Assembly: GCA_951217055.1 (NCBI GenBank)
Contig: OX578276.1
Coordinates: 113,553,313 to 113,617,312, forward strand
DNA length: 64,000 nt
Direction of reading: 5' to 3'
Source: Gerris lacustris
Taxonomy: Eukaryota; Arthropoda; Insecta; Hemiptera; Gerridae
Shown one piece after another: positions 40,701 through 48,780 of the stretch. Position 1 is the stretch's first letter; each line of letters begins with the position of its first letter. The position numbers and the translations under genes were made by a program. Below the pieces are notes generated by a model that was not told the origin of the DNA, ran no database searches, and worked only from the letters and a program-made list of their open reading frames with translations.

Positions 40701-43700
40701 CCGCCAAGGAGAAGAAGCTGATAAGTATCTAAGTTGACAGTGTTGAGTCAGGAGAAAGTGCCAACATCACTTGGCGGGACAGAAAGTTGATTTCACAACT
40801 TTTTTGGACCACAGACTTGGCGGGGTGTTTTTTTACCACACAAGTGGTTTTTGGTCAGATATATGCCTGTCAGCTATAAGGCCGCGGGCTGGACCGGCCG
40901 AGATCGGCTGGTTATATGTAAAATATATATATAAAAAAAACCCCATCCGTGAAAAAAGGACCAAGTTCCAGAGCCTCTCCCAAATTAGTAAGCCTATATC
41001 AAAGTAGCGATATATACTTTTTGGCCAAGTCGGTTTTTTTTTTAGTATATAACCTCGATTAATTCCTACTTTAATGAGCAAGTCTGATTTCTTTTTATTG
41101 CTTAACATTATTAAGGGCTACATATTTTACAGTTTCCTAAGCTACTTAGGCCTAATCTATGTTTCAAAATTCAAGAGCTCATCGAAAGGGATCGTAGAGA
41201 TATGAGGGTGAGAAAAACCGGGTGAATTGGTTCAAGTATAAAGATACACACTGCATGCTTACTGCAACTTGGCCTTGCGCACTGCTCAGATTTCCTCTTA
41301 AGGGATTTGTATGTTAGAAGCACTAAATCGTCTTGAAATATCCAGTTATTTTTTTCATATTCCAAATGTCATTTATTGTGTACAAGTTGATTACTTGACA
41401 CTTTTAACAACTTGTTTGGTCGTGTTTATTGGTATAACTTTTCCATGGGTTTCTATTCCCTGCTATAATAATTTTCTCTTTTATGTACGTATCTTTTTTG
41501 AGTTTAATTCCTCTTTCAGCAATTAAGTTTTACTACTTTAAGATTTTAATAAAAATGTTAGTGAATGTGTGAGCTGACAAGTCATTATAGTATTGAAGCA
41601 TGTAGGTACAATAAAAAAAACTTTCTTTTATTTGTGTTCATTTTATAATCTGATGGTAGCAAAATTGTTTAATGGAATTCTATGGATGCTTAACTTACAC
41701 TACCACTACATGAAAATCTTAAATCGTTAGGTGACATGCATTGCAAATTTTATATCGTGTAAGACATAGAAAGTTATAGAAACAACCTTTCTTAAAGTTG
41801 GCAATTATTTAATTGCCACCAATCAAATTCATATAAATTTTTTTGTTTGGATTTTTTGTGATTTTTTTTTTTTTTATAAAAATACTATTTTAGGAATAAA
41901 GAAAAGAACAGACATGATAATATAAAGAAAAAGAGAGTTCACGTTTGTTGAATTTAAGTTTATTGTATGAGATATAATATGGTGTATACGTTTCGGTCTA
42001 GCTCCATTAGGTTCAAAATTATACCTCACGTCTGACAGCTAGAGTAAATATAAAGCAAGGATACAAAATTTTATGAAATCAATAACGCAATGAATAATTA
42101 TAATAAACGTGACTTGTTATTATTTTTCAAAAATACACCATTTATAATACTTATATGTTGGTTTATTGAAGTAAGAAACTTTACTTAATATAAAATTAAT
42201 TCATAACGGTTTATTTGATTTTATATTAAATGAAGTTGTTTTAATAATGTAACTAACTCTTAAGTCATAAAAGTTGTTGCGCAAAATATATAGTCTTGTT
42301 TTTTTTGTGCAAGTAATATTAAAAAGTTAAATCTACTGAATCTCTATAGGATGTTTGTAGGACTTTTAAAGAAACTAATTACATTTTATAATCGGAAAAA
42401 CCCTGGAGGGGGTATGTTTGTATGGACTCAATCATCGGGCACTTCTTTAGACTGTTATTGCCCTTATAAAAAAGTAGGAAGTAACAATCTAAAGAAGGAG
42501 TACGGAATGCTCTTCTTTAGACTGTTACTCCCCTTATAAAAGCAGAAGTATGGTATTCCTTTGTCCCAAAGTACCTACATTGGACTAAAAATCCCTTCGT
42601 CTATTTAGAAAAATGTCACCCAATTGTTATAACAATGGTATAGGAGATTATTATATGCATCTTATGTACGAAATTATTGTAATTGTTTTAATATAATTTT
42701 TACTTTTCCTCACCTAAAGGTAATATAAGAAAAGTATTGTTTTCACCCAAAAAATCCAAAACTGAGATTTTATCGGAATTATACGTTTTTGGTGTTTTAA
42801 AGACGATTTGATGATTTTTAGCTGCATGTCTGTATGGGTCTCTCACAGTTTTCATGCTAGAGAGTTAAAAATTAGTACAAAAATCTGTCCTTACATGTAG
42901 TTGTGTTGCCCGGACAATCATAAATTTGAGACGTCATTAACCTAATTTAAAACATTCGTAAAAAATCGAATTTTTTTCTGATTGCGCTGAAATTTGTATC
43001 AACTATACCTCTTTATAAGACAGACATTCCCTCAGAATTTTGTTTTGTTATCTGTCGCCATTTTGAAACTATCAACTTTTGAACTTTAAAACTTTGACGC
43101 TAAATAATTTCCGAACTATTTTGCCAACAGAGCTGAAATTTGCACCAATGATACCTTTCTACAAGATAAATATGTCCTTCATATTTTATCTTAATATCTG
43201 CTGCCATTTTAAAAACAAAAAAAAAAAAATTATATAGGAAAGTTTGTTTACATTTTTAAATATCTCACTATAACGGACCTCAATATACCGGACGACATTT
43301 AACGGATCAACAAAATTATAATTCACGTAATAAAAGAATATGTTGTCATTTATAGGTTTATGTTTGGTGAGAACGTTTCGAGACGCCCCGCGACCGATTT
43401 TTTTTTTAATTTAAATGTATTTAGTTTTTTTTTTCAGTTCCAACTTCAATTATAATTTTTTTTAAAAATTTACTTCTTATTCTGTGGCTTGTCTTATGGG
43501 ACTGCTGCCACCTAATATTACTCTTGAGTGGAAACAGGCTATATATACATACACACACACATATTATTATTAATAATTTATATGGCTTAATTTACATAAA
43601 TTTTAATTACTATTAAATCGTATCCCTTCTAAATGTTGTAATGTAGGACCTTTTTTAATATATAATAGCTATCTTTCTTGCGAAGAAGCAAACTTTTTTA

Positions 43701-45862
43701 AATTTTCAATAGCTAATATTTAGAGTAGAAATCAATGTGTAAACTTTTTTCTAACACACATCATAACATTGTATGTAGCTGGATAAAAAATTAACATTTT
43801 TTATAACCACATGACCTCTAAAGCCATATTTAGTTAAGCGCATGCGCTCTTCCAGGTCTTCATCAATGGCGTGTTAGGACACGGATTCCCAGTTAATTCG
43901 AGAAATTTTCCCTTTGCTAAACCTGTTAGATTATTATCGCCTATCAAACTTTCTAATCCTTTCTGGACCACTCCATATCATGGGATTGGAAAGGTGATTT
44001 GTGTTTACTATAAGGATTCGAGGACATGTCTTTTATCATCCAAGTAAAATTGATTACACATCATACCTTCGAGTTTCTCCTCTTCACAGGTCATAGTTTG
44101 CTCCGGTCATTCTAAACGTACCCGCACTCCCAAAAATTCAAGACTAAGAACCGATTGGCTCGACAGAACGGAGAACACTGGACGAATGGTCGAAGGCTTC
44201 CAAAGGCGAGACGGACAAACCGACGATGGTGCCTCGAACACGCACACTTGTTGCATGATACTAGACAATCATAGGTGGGCGACACACGCACGACAGGGGT
44301 ATCACACAAACCTTCCCCCGGATTATCCATGTCGCACCTTCTTGATTGCTAGTCTTATATTATTGATGGAAAAAAGTCTCCCCTTATCGGTTAAAATGGA
44401 CTTGCTGTTAAACAGATTCATGTTTATAAAATTAAGAAAAAGAGAATTATTGGTACTCACAGAATGTAATTCCCATGGTGTCTGGCGTCAAAGCAAAGAT
44501 ACCTGTGTTCTGAAAAAATAAGAAAAAAAAGACATTAGAGAGAGAAAAAGGAGAATAATTTAATGGCGCAATTTTCTCGGAGGTGATCCGGACCGTACAG
44601 GGGTCGGTGTCGCCTCCGGGGGCCCTATTTCCCTGTCAATCTCGAGACGTCAACTTACCCTGTGGTTTGAACCTTTAGGACTCGCCTTGACGAGCCGTCA
44701 CAGCCACCCTCAGGCCACCCTCACTAATAATCAGTCGGAAACCGGCCCTCTCAGATAATACCGCCCGACAAAGTCCAGCCCAACCCAATGAAAAGCGCGC
44801 ATTCAGAAAAAATATCTCTCTTAATAAGCGGTTATTGGTTGTTGGATAAATGTTAAAACTATTAATTTATCATCGATTGGCTGTCTGAATAAAAAGTTCA
44901 ACGGCATTATATTTAAAAATCATAATATATAAGTTCTTTTACGTATTACTAATGTGTCAGAAGCTACTGATATTAAGAATTATGCCTTTCAGATCTGGTT
45001 TGGTATTTATTTCAACAAGAAATTGCAACAATTTGAAAATGAATTAATGACATCCTGATATTTTCGAATACTTTTTAAATTTCTTTAACTGCGCATAACA
45101 GTAAAATATTCTGTACAAAACATTACTTACATTCAAATTTACAATGATAATAATTCGAACATCATTGTAAAATTGTATACAGTCATAGAATACTAAGTAG
45201 AAGTAGTAAATTTAATAATTACAATCATTAATTAAATTTGAGAATCAATAAATGAAAGATAAGATTATTTTGTTAAAATAATATAAGTGTTATTTTAATT
45301 AAGCTTCAATTAAATTTATTATATTTATTTTCTCATGTGCTTAGAGATAGCTAAAGAATTATGTAAAAAAAGTTTTTATATTATAATAAAAGGAAATATT
45401 TATCGTATAATTTGGTTTAATTTTTATTACCTTTCAAAATTATTACTTTTAACTTATCACGTAACGTAACGGAAAAATAAAATATTTTAAGAATTTGTTC
45501 TGGAAAGAAATGTTGTTAATATACAGTGAATGAAAAAAAGGAGAACTCGCAAGTTAATGATCTAATGTGGTTGTCAATCGAAAATTCTTATATAATAAAT
45601 TAAATCTTTAAATAAAAAAAATTCTCTATAACCACTAATTTCATCACCAATTTGGTTATTATTTTTTGTGACAAAGGTCAGACCAATTTAGCACTTTAAC
45701 TTCGATCGCTTTTCACTACCAAGCGTACAATATTTTTTTAAAAAAAAATATTACCACGATAGTGAGTGTTTGAGCTTCAGGTAAATCTTCGGGCGGAGTT
45801 AGTTTCTCAGTGGCTGAGGACCTCATGAGCAGTAGGAGGCCTAAAGCAGGAATAAGGAACAT
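15227..45862 (-). CDS. Nine-exon gene for a predicted type I membrane protein (569 aa), family not recognised
   Basis: The coding exons, in transcript order, are 45862-45755, 44509-44461, 38760-38663, 36982-36902, 24442-24307, 22520-22318, 17448-17227, 16441-15729 and 15326-15227. They sum to 1710 bp, which is 570 codons with the stop. Each intron reads GT..AG, and the junction phases are 0,1,0,0,1,0,0,2, consistent throughout. The predicted product has a signal peptide (residues 1-17) and an ectodomain to about residue 299 with 14 cysteines, two of them in a CxCNEGW motif of the EGF type. Sequons are at Asn104, Asn211 and Asn236. A single transmembrane helix (about 300-320) is followed by a Ser/Thr-rich cytoplasmic tail. 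The tail holds YTSL (330-333), the acidic dileucine ELEPLL (457-462), a polybasic stretch (about 514-527) and an acidic C-terminus ending DDDL. From these I infer a surface receptor or sorting receptor. The 12.5-kb fourth intron could hide a further phase-0 exon. Confidence 0.85.
15530..15720 (+). repeat. Dispersed repeat B, partial copy in intron 8
   Basis: Shares tagattcgtatttaaatgg and aaaatcgtcggaaccgtttt with the copy at 55.3-55.7 kb, and looser similarity with 21.7-22.1 kb. Confidence 0.75.
15729..16441 (-). CDS. Exon 8: transmembrane helix and cytoplasmic tail (residues 300-536 plus 2 nt)
   Basis: The acceptor aattttaaaacag is followed at once by WLPAAVLGSMALLSVFLSTI, the only transmembrane segment. 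The rest is a hydrophilic Ser/Thr/Asn-rich tail. It holds YTSL, ELEPLL and a polybasic segment (ARKRKDVSRDKRAKR). The frame runs to a stop at 15725-15727. A GTAGGT donor lies just before that stop (TC|GTAGGT, phase 2) and joins exon 9 in frame. Use of the in-exon stop instead would give a 537-residue form, an obvious alternative transcript end. Confidence 0.88.
16563..16639. repeat. (TA)n microsatellite in intron 7
   Basis: About 38 uninterrupted TA units, adjoining exon 8 by roughly 120 bp. Confidence 0.97.
17227..17448 (-). CDS. Exon 7: membrane-proximal ectodomain with EGF-like motif (residues 226-299)
   Basis: The acceptor is taattatttcag. The peptide begins EFDFIVCHNGNKS (sequon at Asn236), followed by GRCICNEGW, the most recognisable motif in the protein and typical of EGF-like folds. 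It ends with the acidic stretch SFEETIEEVVY and then DVTPSFRES. The donor chosen is TCC|GTGATT. A second phase-0 donor at ACC|GTATCC (exon end 17203) would add eight residues, so the last residues before the membrane are uncertain. Confidence 0.8.
17871..17985. repeat. Tandem repeat, about 34-bp unit, three copies
   Basis: Units taatttaattttaattaccc...ttagtaaat recur three times with a few changes in the first copy. Confidence 0.88.
18240..20690 (+). pseudogene. 5'-truncated non-LTR retrotransposon with RT and RNase H
   Basis: The RT fingers read SNTSPGHDTIHYDML, then ASSYRPISLSSCVLKTFEKI. The palm follows with VLIDIVGAYDNVDLN, then GIPQGSILSPLEY and FADDVILYNTG (about 18894-19020). A later frame gives CIFTDGSKKPN, an RNase H start (about 19880), and ISGNEIADKLAKEP, the RNase H end. 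The C-terminus keeps CFSCLTKEENIQHILTEC, the zinc motif of I/R1/LOA-like elements. Frameshifts and stops split it into at least six pieces. The endonuclease and first ORF are missing. It lies in intron 6 of the host gene, on the opposite strand. Confidence 0.9.
20691..21690. other. Intron 6 sequence without recognised feature
   Basis: A short inverted repeat (tgtgaggtttctatacctcaca, about 20779-20800) and ordinary AT-rich sequence. A less AT-rich stretch near 20810-20940 has no frame that joins the gene. Confidence 0.45.
21700..22140 (+). repeat. Dispersed repeat B, copy in intron 6
   Basis: Block order matches 55.3-55.7 kb: atcggtccaataaatcg, then tcgtaaccgtttgcgag, then gctaaatttcatcaaatatc, then ggggacctcaaaacgt, then cacaatactttctttatata. 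Confidence 0.8.
22318..22520 (-). CDS. Exon 6: cysteine-rich ectodomain (residues 158-225)
   Basis: The acceptor is ataattgcag and the donor is CTA|GTGAGT. This exon carries five cysteines (170, 181, 186, 204, 210) in about 40 residues and the sequon NET at Asn211. Motifs include KCAYIDED and CRPVDCSRKYNG. The reading frame stays open into the intron, so the GTGAGT donor sets the end. Confidence 0.85.
22741..22845 (-). repeat. Relative of the tRNA foldback arm (repeat G)
   Basis: Reverse-complement of this stretch aligns with 7170-7272: shared aaacagacagt, the AT block and a ctttccg..gtatgaa..gctacc..aaaacttaaaa order. Confidence 0.65.
23930..23947. repeat. Poly(C) tract
   Basis: An uninterrupted run of about 17 C, like the one at 681-702. 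Such runs are prone to sequencing and assembly error. Confidence 0.95.
24307..24442 (-). CDS. Exon 5: ectodomain (residues 113-157 plus 1 nt)
   Basis: The acceptor is gtttgtttcag and the donor is A|GTATCG. The encoded peptide starts YVYNRIGECLVGIWF and includes Cys121 and a charged stretch, DPDGKVKELR. It joins exon 4 in phase 0 and exon 6 in phase 1 (ACA A|CA TAT). The donor is weaker than most others in this gene. Confidence 0.8.
24965..25150 (-). pseudogene. LTR retrotransposon integrase fragment
   Basis: The minus strand reads VDFVGIGCQKAWKIITTFGI, then PQTLVADNGTN. This is the gypsy-type integrase core with the second catalytic Asp in ADNGTN. After frameshifts, a PCHPQSNG-like segment follows. 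It lies in intron 4, on the same strand as the gag remnant at 28.9-29.2 kb. Confidence 0.75.
25151..25420 (+). other. GC-richer block with a 92-codon frame, unrecognised
   Basis: The plus frame ends ECGGAFRVIQSNSNESLPD, followed by TGA, then gaataaagactg about 40 bp on. This could be the end of a retroelement ORF plus LTR-like polyadenylation signal, but no domain is visible, and the first third of the frame is antisense to the integrase fragment. Confidence 0.3.
25421..28930. other. Intron 4 sequence without recognised feature
   Basis: Mostly AT-rich. A less AT-rich stretch (26190-26420) has short frames on both strands without family resemblance. No splice-bounded frame of phase 0 joins exons 4 and 5. 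A short hairpin (tgcatagttaccaactatgca) lies near 28300. Confidence 0.45.
28941..29215 (-). pseudogene. Ty3/gypsy Gag remnant
   Basis: The minus translation AVSSILGASSDALDSLASIT, then DKIMEIETPS, matches the conserved end of insect gypsy Gag (aiLAassdaLDsLA.iaDKImE). It is followed by a Ser/Arg-rich tail. It ends at a stop near 28941. The acceptor-like tattttag before GAGCC is coincidental, since the required phase would not fit the host gene. Confidence 0.7.
30048..30096. repeat. Hairpin, 24-bp arms
   Basis: The arms match at 23 of 24 positions around a single base (arm starts aaattttctcatatattctt). Confidence 0.88.
30370..30530. other. CpG-rich island in intron 4
   Basis: Contains agcagcgaagccgcaagcc, gcggctaccttccgggggg and gagcgaagcgagtagggg. 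The composition is sharply different from flanking DNA. Origin unknown; probably a decayed mobile element or foreign fragment. Confidence 0.45.
31954..32038. repeat. (TA)n microsatellite in intron 4
   Basis: About 42 uninterrupted TA units followed by aagagagaggg. Confidence 0.97.
33395..33470 (+). mobile_element. Single hAT-like terminus
   Basis: The stretch caggggcggactggcccgcc resembles the hAT terminus at 50886 (cagtgtcggactggg), with a GC-rich subterminal part. No partner terminus was found, so the element's extent is unknown. Confidence 0.4.
35755..36262 (+). repeat. Dispersed repeat D, plus-strand copy
   Basis: Shares gtgaaaacaatacttttcct, gaggaaaagta, and aactctctag followed by the acctaaaacgg..aattccg order with the minus copy at 42705-43215. 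Confidence 0.75.
36902..36982 (-). CDS. Exon 4: ectodomain (residues 86-112)
   Basis: This exon is 81 bp, exactly 27 codons, with acceptor atatgtttcag and donor CTG|GTGAGT. It encodes HIHLLGGYKGIICAGHASNV, then TLFYPNL. It contains Cys98 and the N-glycosylation sequon at Asn104. Both junctions are phase 0. The following intron is the longest, about 12.5 kb, and is full of transposon remnants. Confidence 0.85.
37709..37734. repeat. Poly(A) tract
   Basis: About 26 uninterrupted A. It could mark the 3' end of an old retroposed sequence, but the preceding sequence shows no recognisable source. Confidence 0.8.
38088..38115. repeat. Hairpin and possible hAT-like terminus
   Basis: The palindrome ccggaacggagttccgg is followed by ctctggtacacccctg, which would read CAGGGGTGTACCAGAG from the other side, like a hAT end. 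No partner was found. Confidence 0.35.
38663..38760 (-). CDS. Exon 3: ectodomain (residues 53-85)
   Basis: The acceptor is taactgttgcag and the donor is TCG|GTAAGA, close to consensus. The exon carries the first three cysteines, in the motif WECC (Cys73, Cys74) and at Cys84. It begins with IHLVNNLPV; the next exon also begins with an IHL motif, which hints at a short internal repeat. The end phase is 0. Confidence 0.87.
39160..39960 (+). repeat. Dispersed repeat C, plus-strand copy with internal duplication
   Basis: Two related units (about 39415-39490 and 39665-39765) share cattttaaaggtatt and attttaaaaatggcggccatt-like blocks. The whole is the reverse complement of 49.0-49.4 kb, including ccgaagaaacccttttggta and cttgctggcaagtactt. 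Confidence 0.8.
40158..40860. mobile_element. 703-bp foldback element in intron 2
   Basis: The terminal arms 40158-40326 and 40693-40860 are complementary over about 168 bp with few mismatches. Both carry the caccccgccaagtctgtggtcc and cttctccttggcggtgtgcc motifs. No target duplication is clear. The 360-bp centre has no domain. Confidence 0.88.
42430..42605. repeat. Repeat E, copy 1 (foldback motif cluster)
   Basis: The motif cttctttaga(c/t)tgtta occurs at 42442 and 42512, and inverted at 42483-42498. The flank (ttcctttgtcccaaagtac) recurs inverted at 47.3 kb. Confidence 0.8.
42705..43215 (-). repeat. Dispersed repeat D, minus-strand copy
   Basis: Reverse complement of the family at 35755-36262. 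It also contains two degenerate copies of a block ending in tgccattttgaaa / tgccattttaaaa. Part of the same block occurs at 39061-39120. Confidence 0.75.
44100..44340. other. GC-richer block beside exon 2, downstream side
   Basis: Contains cgacagaacggagaacactgg and neighbouring CpGs. Overlapping frames of 72 and 111 codons lie on opposite strands. Neither shows a known domain and neither joins the gene in phase. Confidence 0.35.
44461..44509 (-). CDS. Exon 2: 49-bp short exon (residues 37-52 plus 1 nt)
   Basis: The acceptor is ttattttttcag and the donor is GTGAGT. The exon encodes NTGIFALTPDTMGITF and ends in phase 1. Both neighbouring junctions fit: phase 0 from exon 1, and T|AT to exon 3 giving Tyr53. 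It is embedded in unusually GC-rich DNA. A 111-residue open frame on the other strand covers it and looks like chance. Confidence 0.82.
44570..44790. other. GC-rich block beside exon 2, upstream side
   Basis: One of the most GC-rich 200-bp stretches in the window (gatccggaccgtacaggggt, gcctccgggggcccta). No open frame is maintained. It lies in intron 1 about 60 bp before the exon 2 acceptor. Confidence 0.4.
45755..45862 (-). CDS. Exon 1: start codon and signal peptide (residues 1-36)
   Basis: The exon encodes MFLIPALGLLLLMRSSA, a hydrophobic signal peptide with a plausible cleavage after SSA, then an acidic, proline-containing start of the ectodomain. An in-frame TAA lies 12 nt before the ATG (45872-45874), so translation should begin here. 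The donor is GTG|GTAATA, phase 0. A second ATG at 45882 in another frame opens a 13-codon upstream frame that overlaps this start. A pyrimidine-rich acceptor (ttttttag) just upstream, near 45900, suggests that the 5' leader is itself spliced. The leader exon was not found. Confidence 0.85.
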
Positions 45863-45992
45863 TTGTCTCTTTTACGCTTCATGTCTTCCTCGATCCTACC
45901 TAAAAAAGGCAGCATTAATTGTGAGTTCTTGGTATCTAATGAATCTACAGCTAACTAATGAAAATTATTAACCAAACTATGTAAATTTATCA

Positions 45993-46020
45993 CACCACGG
46001 GGACTTCAGCCCCCGTGGTG
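45993..46020. repeat. GC-rich hairpin, 10-bp arms
   Basis: caccacgggg and ccccgtggtg around an 8-nt loop, about 130 bp upstream of the exon 1 ATG. It resembles the 512-563 hairpin only in being GC-rich. Confidence 0.8.
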
Positions 46021-46069
46021 CACCACTGGTGTTTCATGTCAGATGTTAGTAAAGTTATAGCTTTTATAT

Positions 46070-46510
46070 TGTTAGGCCTCAATCATTTAAACGATGCCAC
46101 AAATTACTTTCTATGACTTCTTAACTATAGGTCTAAACTCACATTAAACAACAAACTAACTACATATCTATAACACTATTATAAAGCCTATCAGGACTCT
46201 GAACCTACGGATTTGAACTGTGAGGAACTACCAAGCCGTCATCTCCTACAAAATCCAATCCCTCCAATCAATTATCCTTCGTAAGGTCATCAACGCCTTG
46301 TCCTTTGTAACCAACCTAGCAATCCTTAATGACCTGAATCTTCCTTTCGTCCAAGATCTTGCATCCTCACTCTACAAATCCTTCCACTCCTAGTTTTCCC
46401 ATCACCCTCATCCAAAATCTATCCTCTCTATCACACTCCCAGATAACCCCCACTGAAGCCTTATAAGCGTAAGTGCGGCCAGTCCGACCAATCGCAATAA
46501 TTTAATATTT
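46070..46510 (+). pseudogene. Jockey-like non-LTR retrotransposon 3' remnant
   Basis: After one stop the plus strand reads TYGFEL, then GTTKPS, IQSLQSIILRKVINALSFVT, NLAILNDLNLPFVQDLASSL. This is the region after the RT of Jockey elements (TYGiqLWG.a..sN...IQ.fQ...LR.i..aP..v.N..l..DL). It ends in a pyrimidine-rich stretch near 46450. Confidence 0.75.
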
Positions 46511-47215
46511 ATTACATTCTATAAAAAATAATTGTATGTGTCACTCATACTTATAATAATTATTATCCTTATGACATTAATTTTGGTTATTATTTTCAAT
46601 TACTGATATTATTATTTATAATTCTAAATATTGCACTCATTTACTTGATAGGAATGTAAAATTGTAGTTGTAACTGAAGAAATAAATAAAATACAAATTT
46701 GAGGAAATTAAACTTTTTGAATAAATCAAGAATGTTTATGGGTTTATTTAAACAATTCTAGGGAACCTCTTTTAATCAGGATGTAAAAAAAAGAATAATA
46801 ATACTAAAATAGTCTGACAACTAGTGTGGCACATGGCACATAGCTACCTCGCATGCTCAATTGATGTTTAGGTTTTACAGTTCATTATTTGCCACTTTCT
46901 TATATTTTTCAAAAGTCTATATTTTTTTAAACGAATAAAAGGATAAATTTAGCAATTTTTTTTTATTCAGAGAAATAAAAAGTGTATGTTCTTCAGAACA
47001 TTCACGTTTCCTTCAGTAAACTCGGAAGCAATAAGCAATACAGATTCATTGACTACGACTGCTACCTGTTCTCAACTGTAATTTTGCAGAATCGTGGTCA
47101 CCTATTTCTAATGGCCTGATTTTCTTTCCTCGGACCTCGGATTAGTTTTTAAAATTGTTTATTTATACTTTTTAAGAACTTTTAACTTCACGATTTTTCG
47201 TTAAAGTGAATAGTT
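46511..47215. other. AT-rich segment with no recognised feature
   Basis: Nothing assignable seen. Confidence 0.5.
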
Positions 47216-47219
47216 TGGG

Positions 47220-47456
47220 TACTTCTTTAGATTGTTACTCCCATATGTTGTTTTAGAATATAAATGGCTTTAACTAAATAACTATTAAGACAAAGGGATG
47301 TTTAGTCCGATGTACTTAGGGACAAAGGAATATCACAGTTTTGTTTTATAAGGGAAGTAACAGTCTTAAGAAGAACATTCCGTACACCTTCTTTAGATTG
47401 TTACTCCCCTCTGTTTTTTTGGTTTTTTATAAGGGGAGTAACAATCTAAAGAAGTG
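47220..47456. mobile_element. Repeat E, copy 2: foldback element
   Basis: It begins acttctttagattgttactc and ends with its reverse complement gagtaacaatctaaagaagt. A further copy of the motif lies at about 47388-47409. The middle is the inverted counterpart of the 42.5-kb copy. No target duplication was found. Confidence 0.8.
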
Positions 47457-47734
47457 ACATAGTTTGTTTTAAATAAATACATATATGAAACATCTTCTTA
47501 CGGGAAATGCTGGAAATAGGGGGTTATGCAGGAGGGAATACGTATGGAGTAGCTAAAACCCTCCGAAATAGATATAACATAATATTATTATGAACTATGT
47601 GTGAATTATTTTTATATTAATCCTACTAACTCCTACATTAAAAAATTACTAAACCATTGAAAAAAAAAGCGGTGTGTAACACGAATTACACCTTCTAAAT
47701 ATAGGTAACTAACAGAATCTTTGCCCCTTTCAGT

Positions 47735-47832
47735 TTACACTTATCAGGAGTCCAAATAGACTATTTAGGTCTATTTTAAAAGCTAATAGACTATTTAGGT
47801 CTATTTCAAGAGTCCAAATATACTATTTAGGT
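47735..47832. repeat. Short tandem repeat, about 34-45 bp unit
   Basis: Block atagactatttaggtctatt occurs twice and a variant atatactatttaggtat once. Confidence 0.8.
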
Positions 47833-48780
47833 ATGTGCTCAACTCAATACAATAAATTAATAACATAAAAATGAACAAAATGACGTTTAAGTTAAATATT
47901 ATTTCGGATTTGATAATCTACTTACTCAACAACAACAATGATTATTCGTCGCAACACGCAAACAACAAAAATTACACACTATGTAAGAGGAGTACGGAAA
48001 GGTAGAAGGCGTCTTCAAGCTTGGTATCTCTGTTTTAATCGGCTTCATTAGCAAAAAACGAAATAAACAAATTTGACAGTTTCCAGTCAAATTAAAAAAA
48101 AATTATAATTGTTAAACTGCCCATTTTTATGCCTTCTTTGAAACTTATTTGGGCTTTTCACCATTACATATCAACACCAAAATATAAAATTTAGCAACCT
48201 TCCTGCCTTCACCAGCTAATTATATCAGTGGTATCAACAATATATAATTGATTTTTCTTAAGTGCCCAAGTAAGGGAACCTCTCTTAAACGTAAACAGCA
48301 GTTCATTAATGTGAAACTTAATGCATATTAAAGTCCATTCAAGTTTATTTACCCATTGTACGACCCTAGTAAAAAGCAACCCTGTTTATCCATGGATGAT
48401 ATTAAAGTATGAATTCAGTTTAATATCTCAATGATAATATCTATATATATGCTATGTGAGATAGAGAATCTCTTCACCGAGTACTCAGCCCTCATTAGAA
48501 CTCAGCTATGCATGAGCTTAGAATCCATCATAAACAATAGAGGCAAGAAGTTACTTTTCAAATCACAACATTCTTCCAGAAGAAAACGTAAAATGTATAT
48601 AGTACGCGTGTGTAGTCATTCTAGACATAAATATGGCTTCCCCTCTGTACCAAAAAAGTCTGTGCTTCATTTTTTTTTATCGCTTCATTTTGACATTCTG
48701 AAACACATATTGAAAATCGGCTACGAGATCGCGTTCGCGTTAGTAAATATTGAAGGCCAAAGGTCAACAAATTCAGGTTT
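47833..48780. other. Noncoding segment
   Basis: A 118-codon plus frame (48431-48787) is the longest here but has no domain, and a competing 84-codon frame overlaps it on the other strand. I treat it as chance. Confidence 0.45.

Noticed and set aside
43265..43320. Second pogo/Tigger element (cactataacggacctc)
   Set aside because: Only one weak terminus and no partner or TA pair.
44186..44521. 111-codon plus-strand frame
   Set aside because: It covers exon 2 in antisense and has no domain or splice context.
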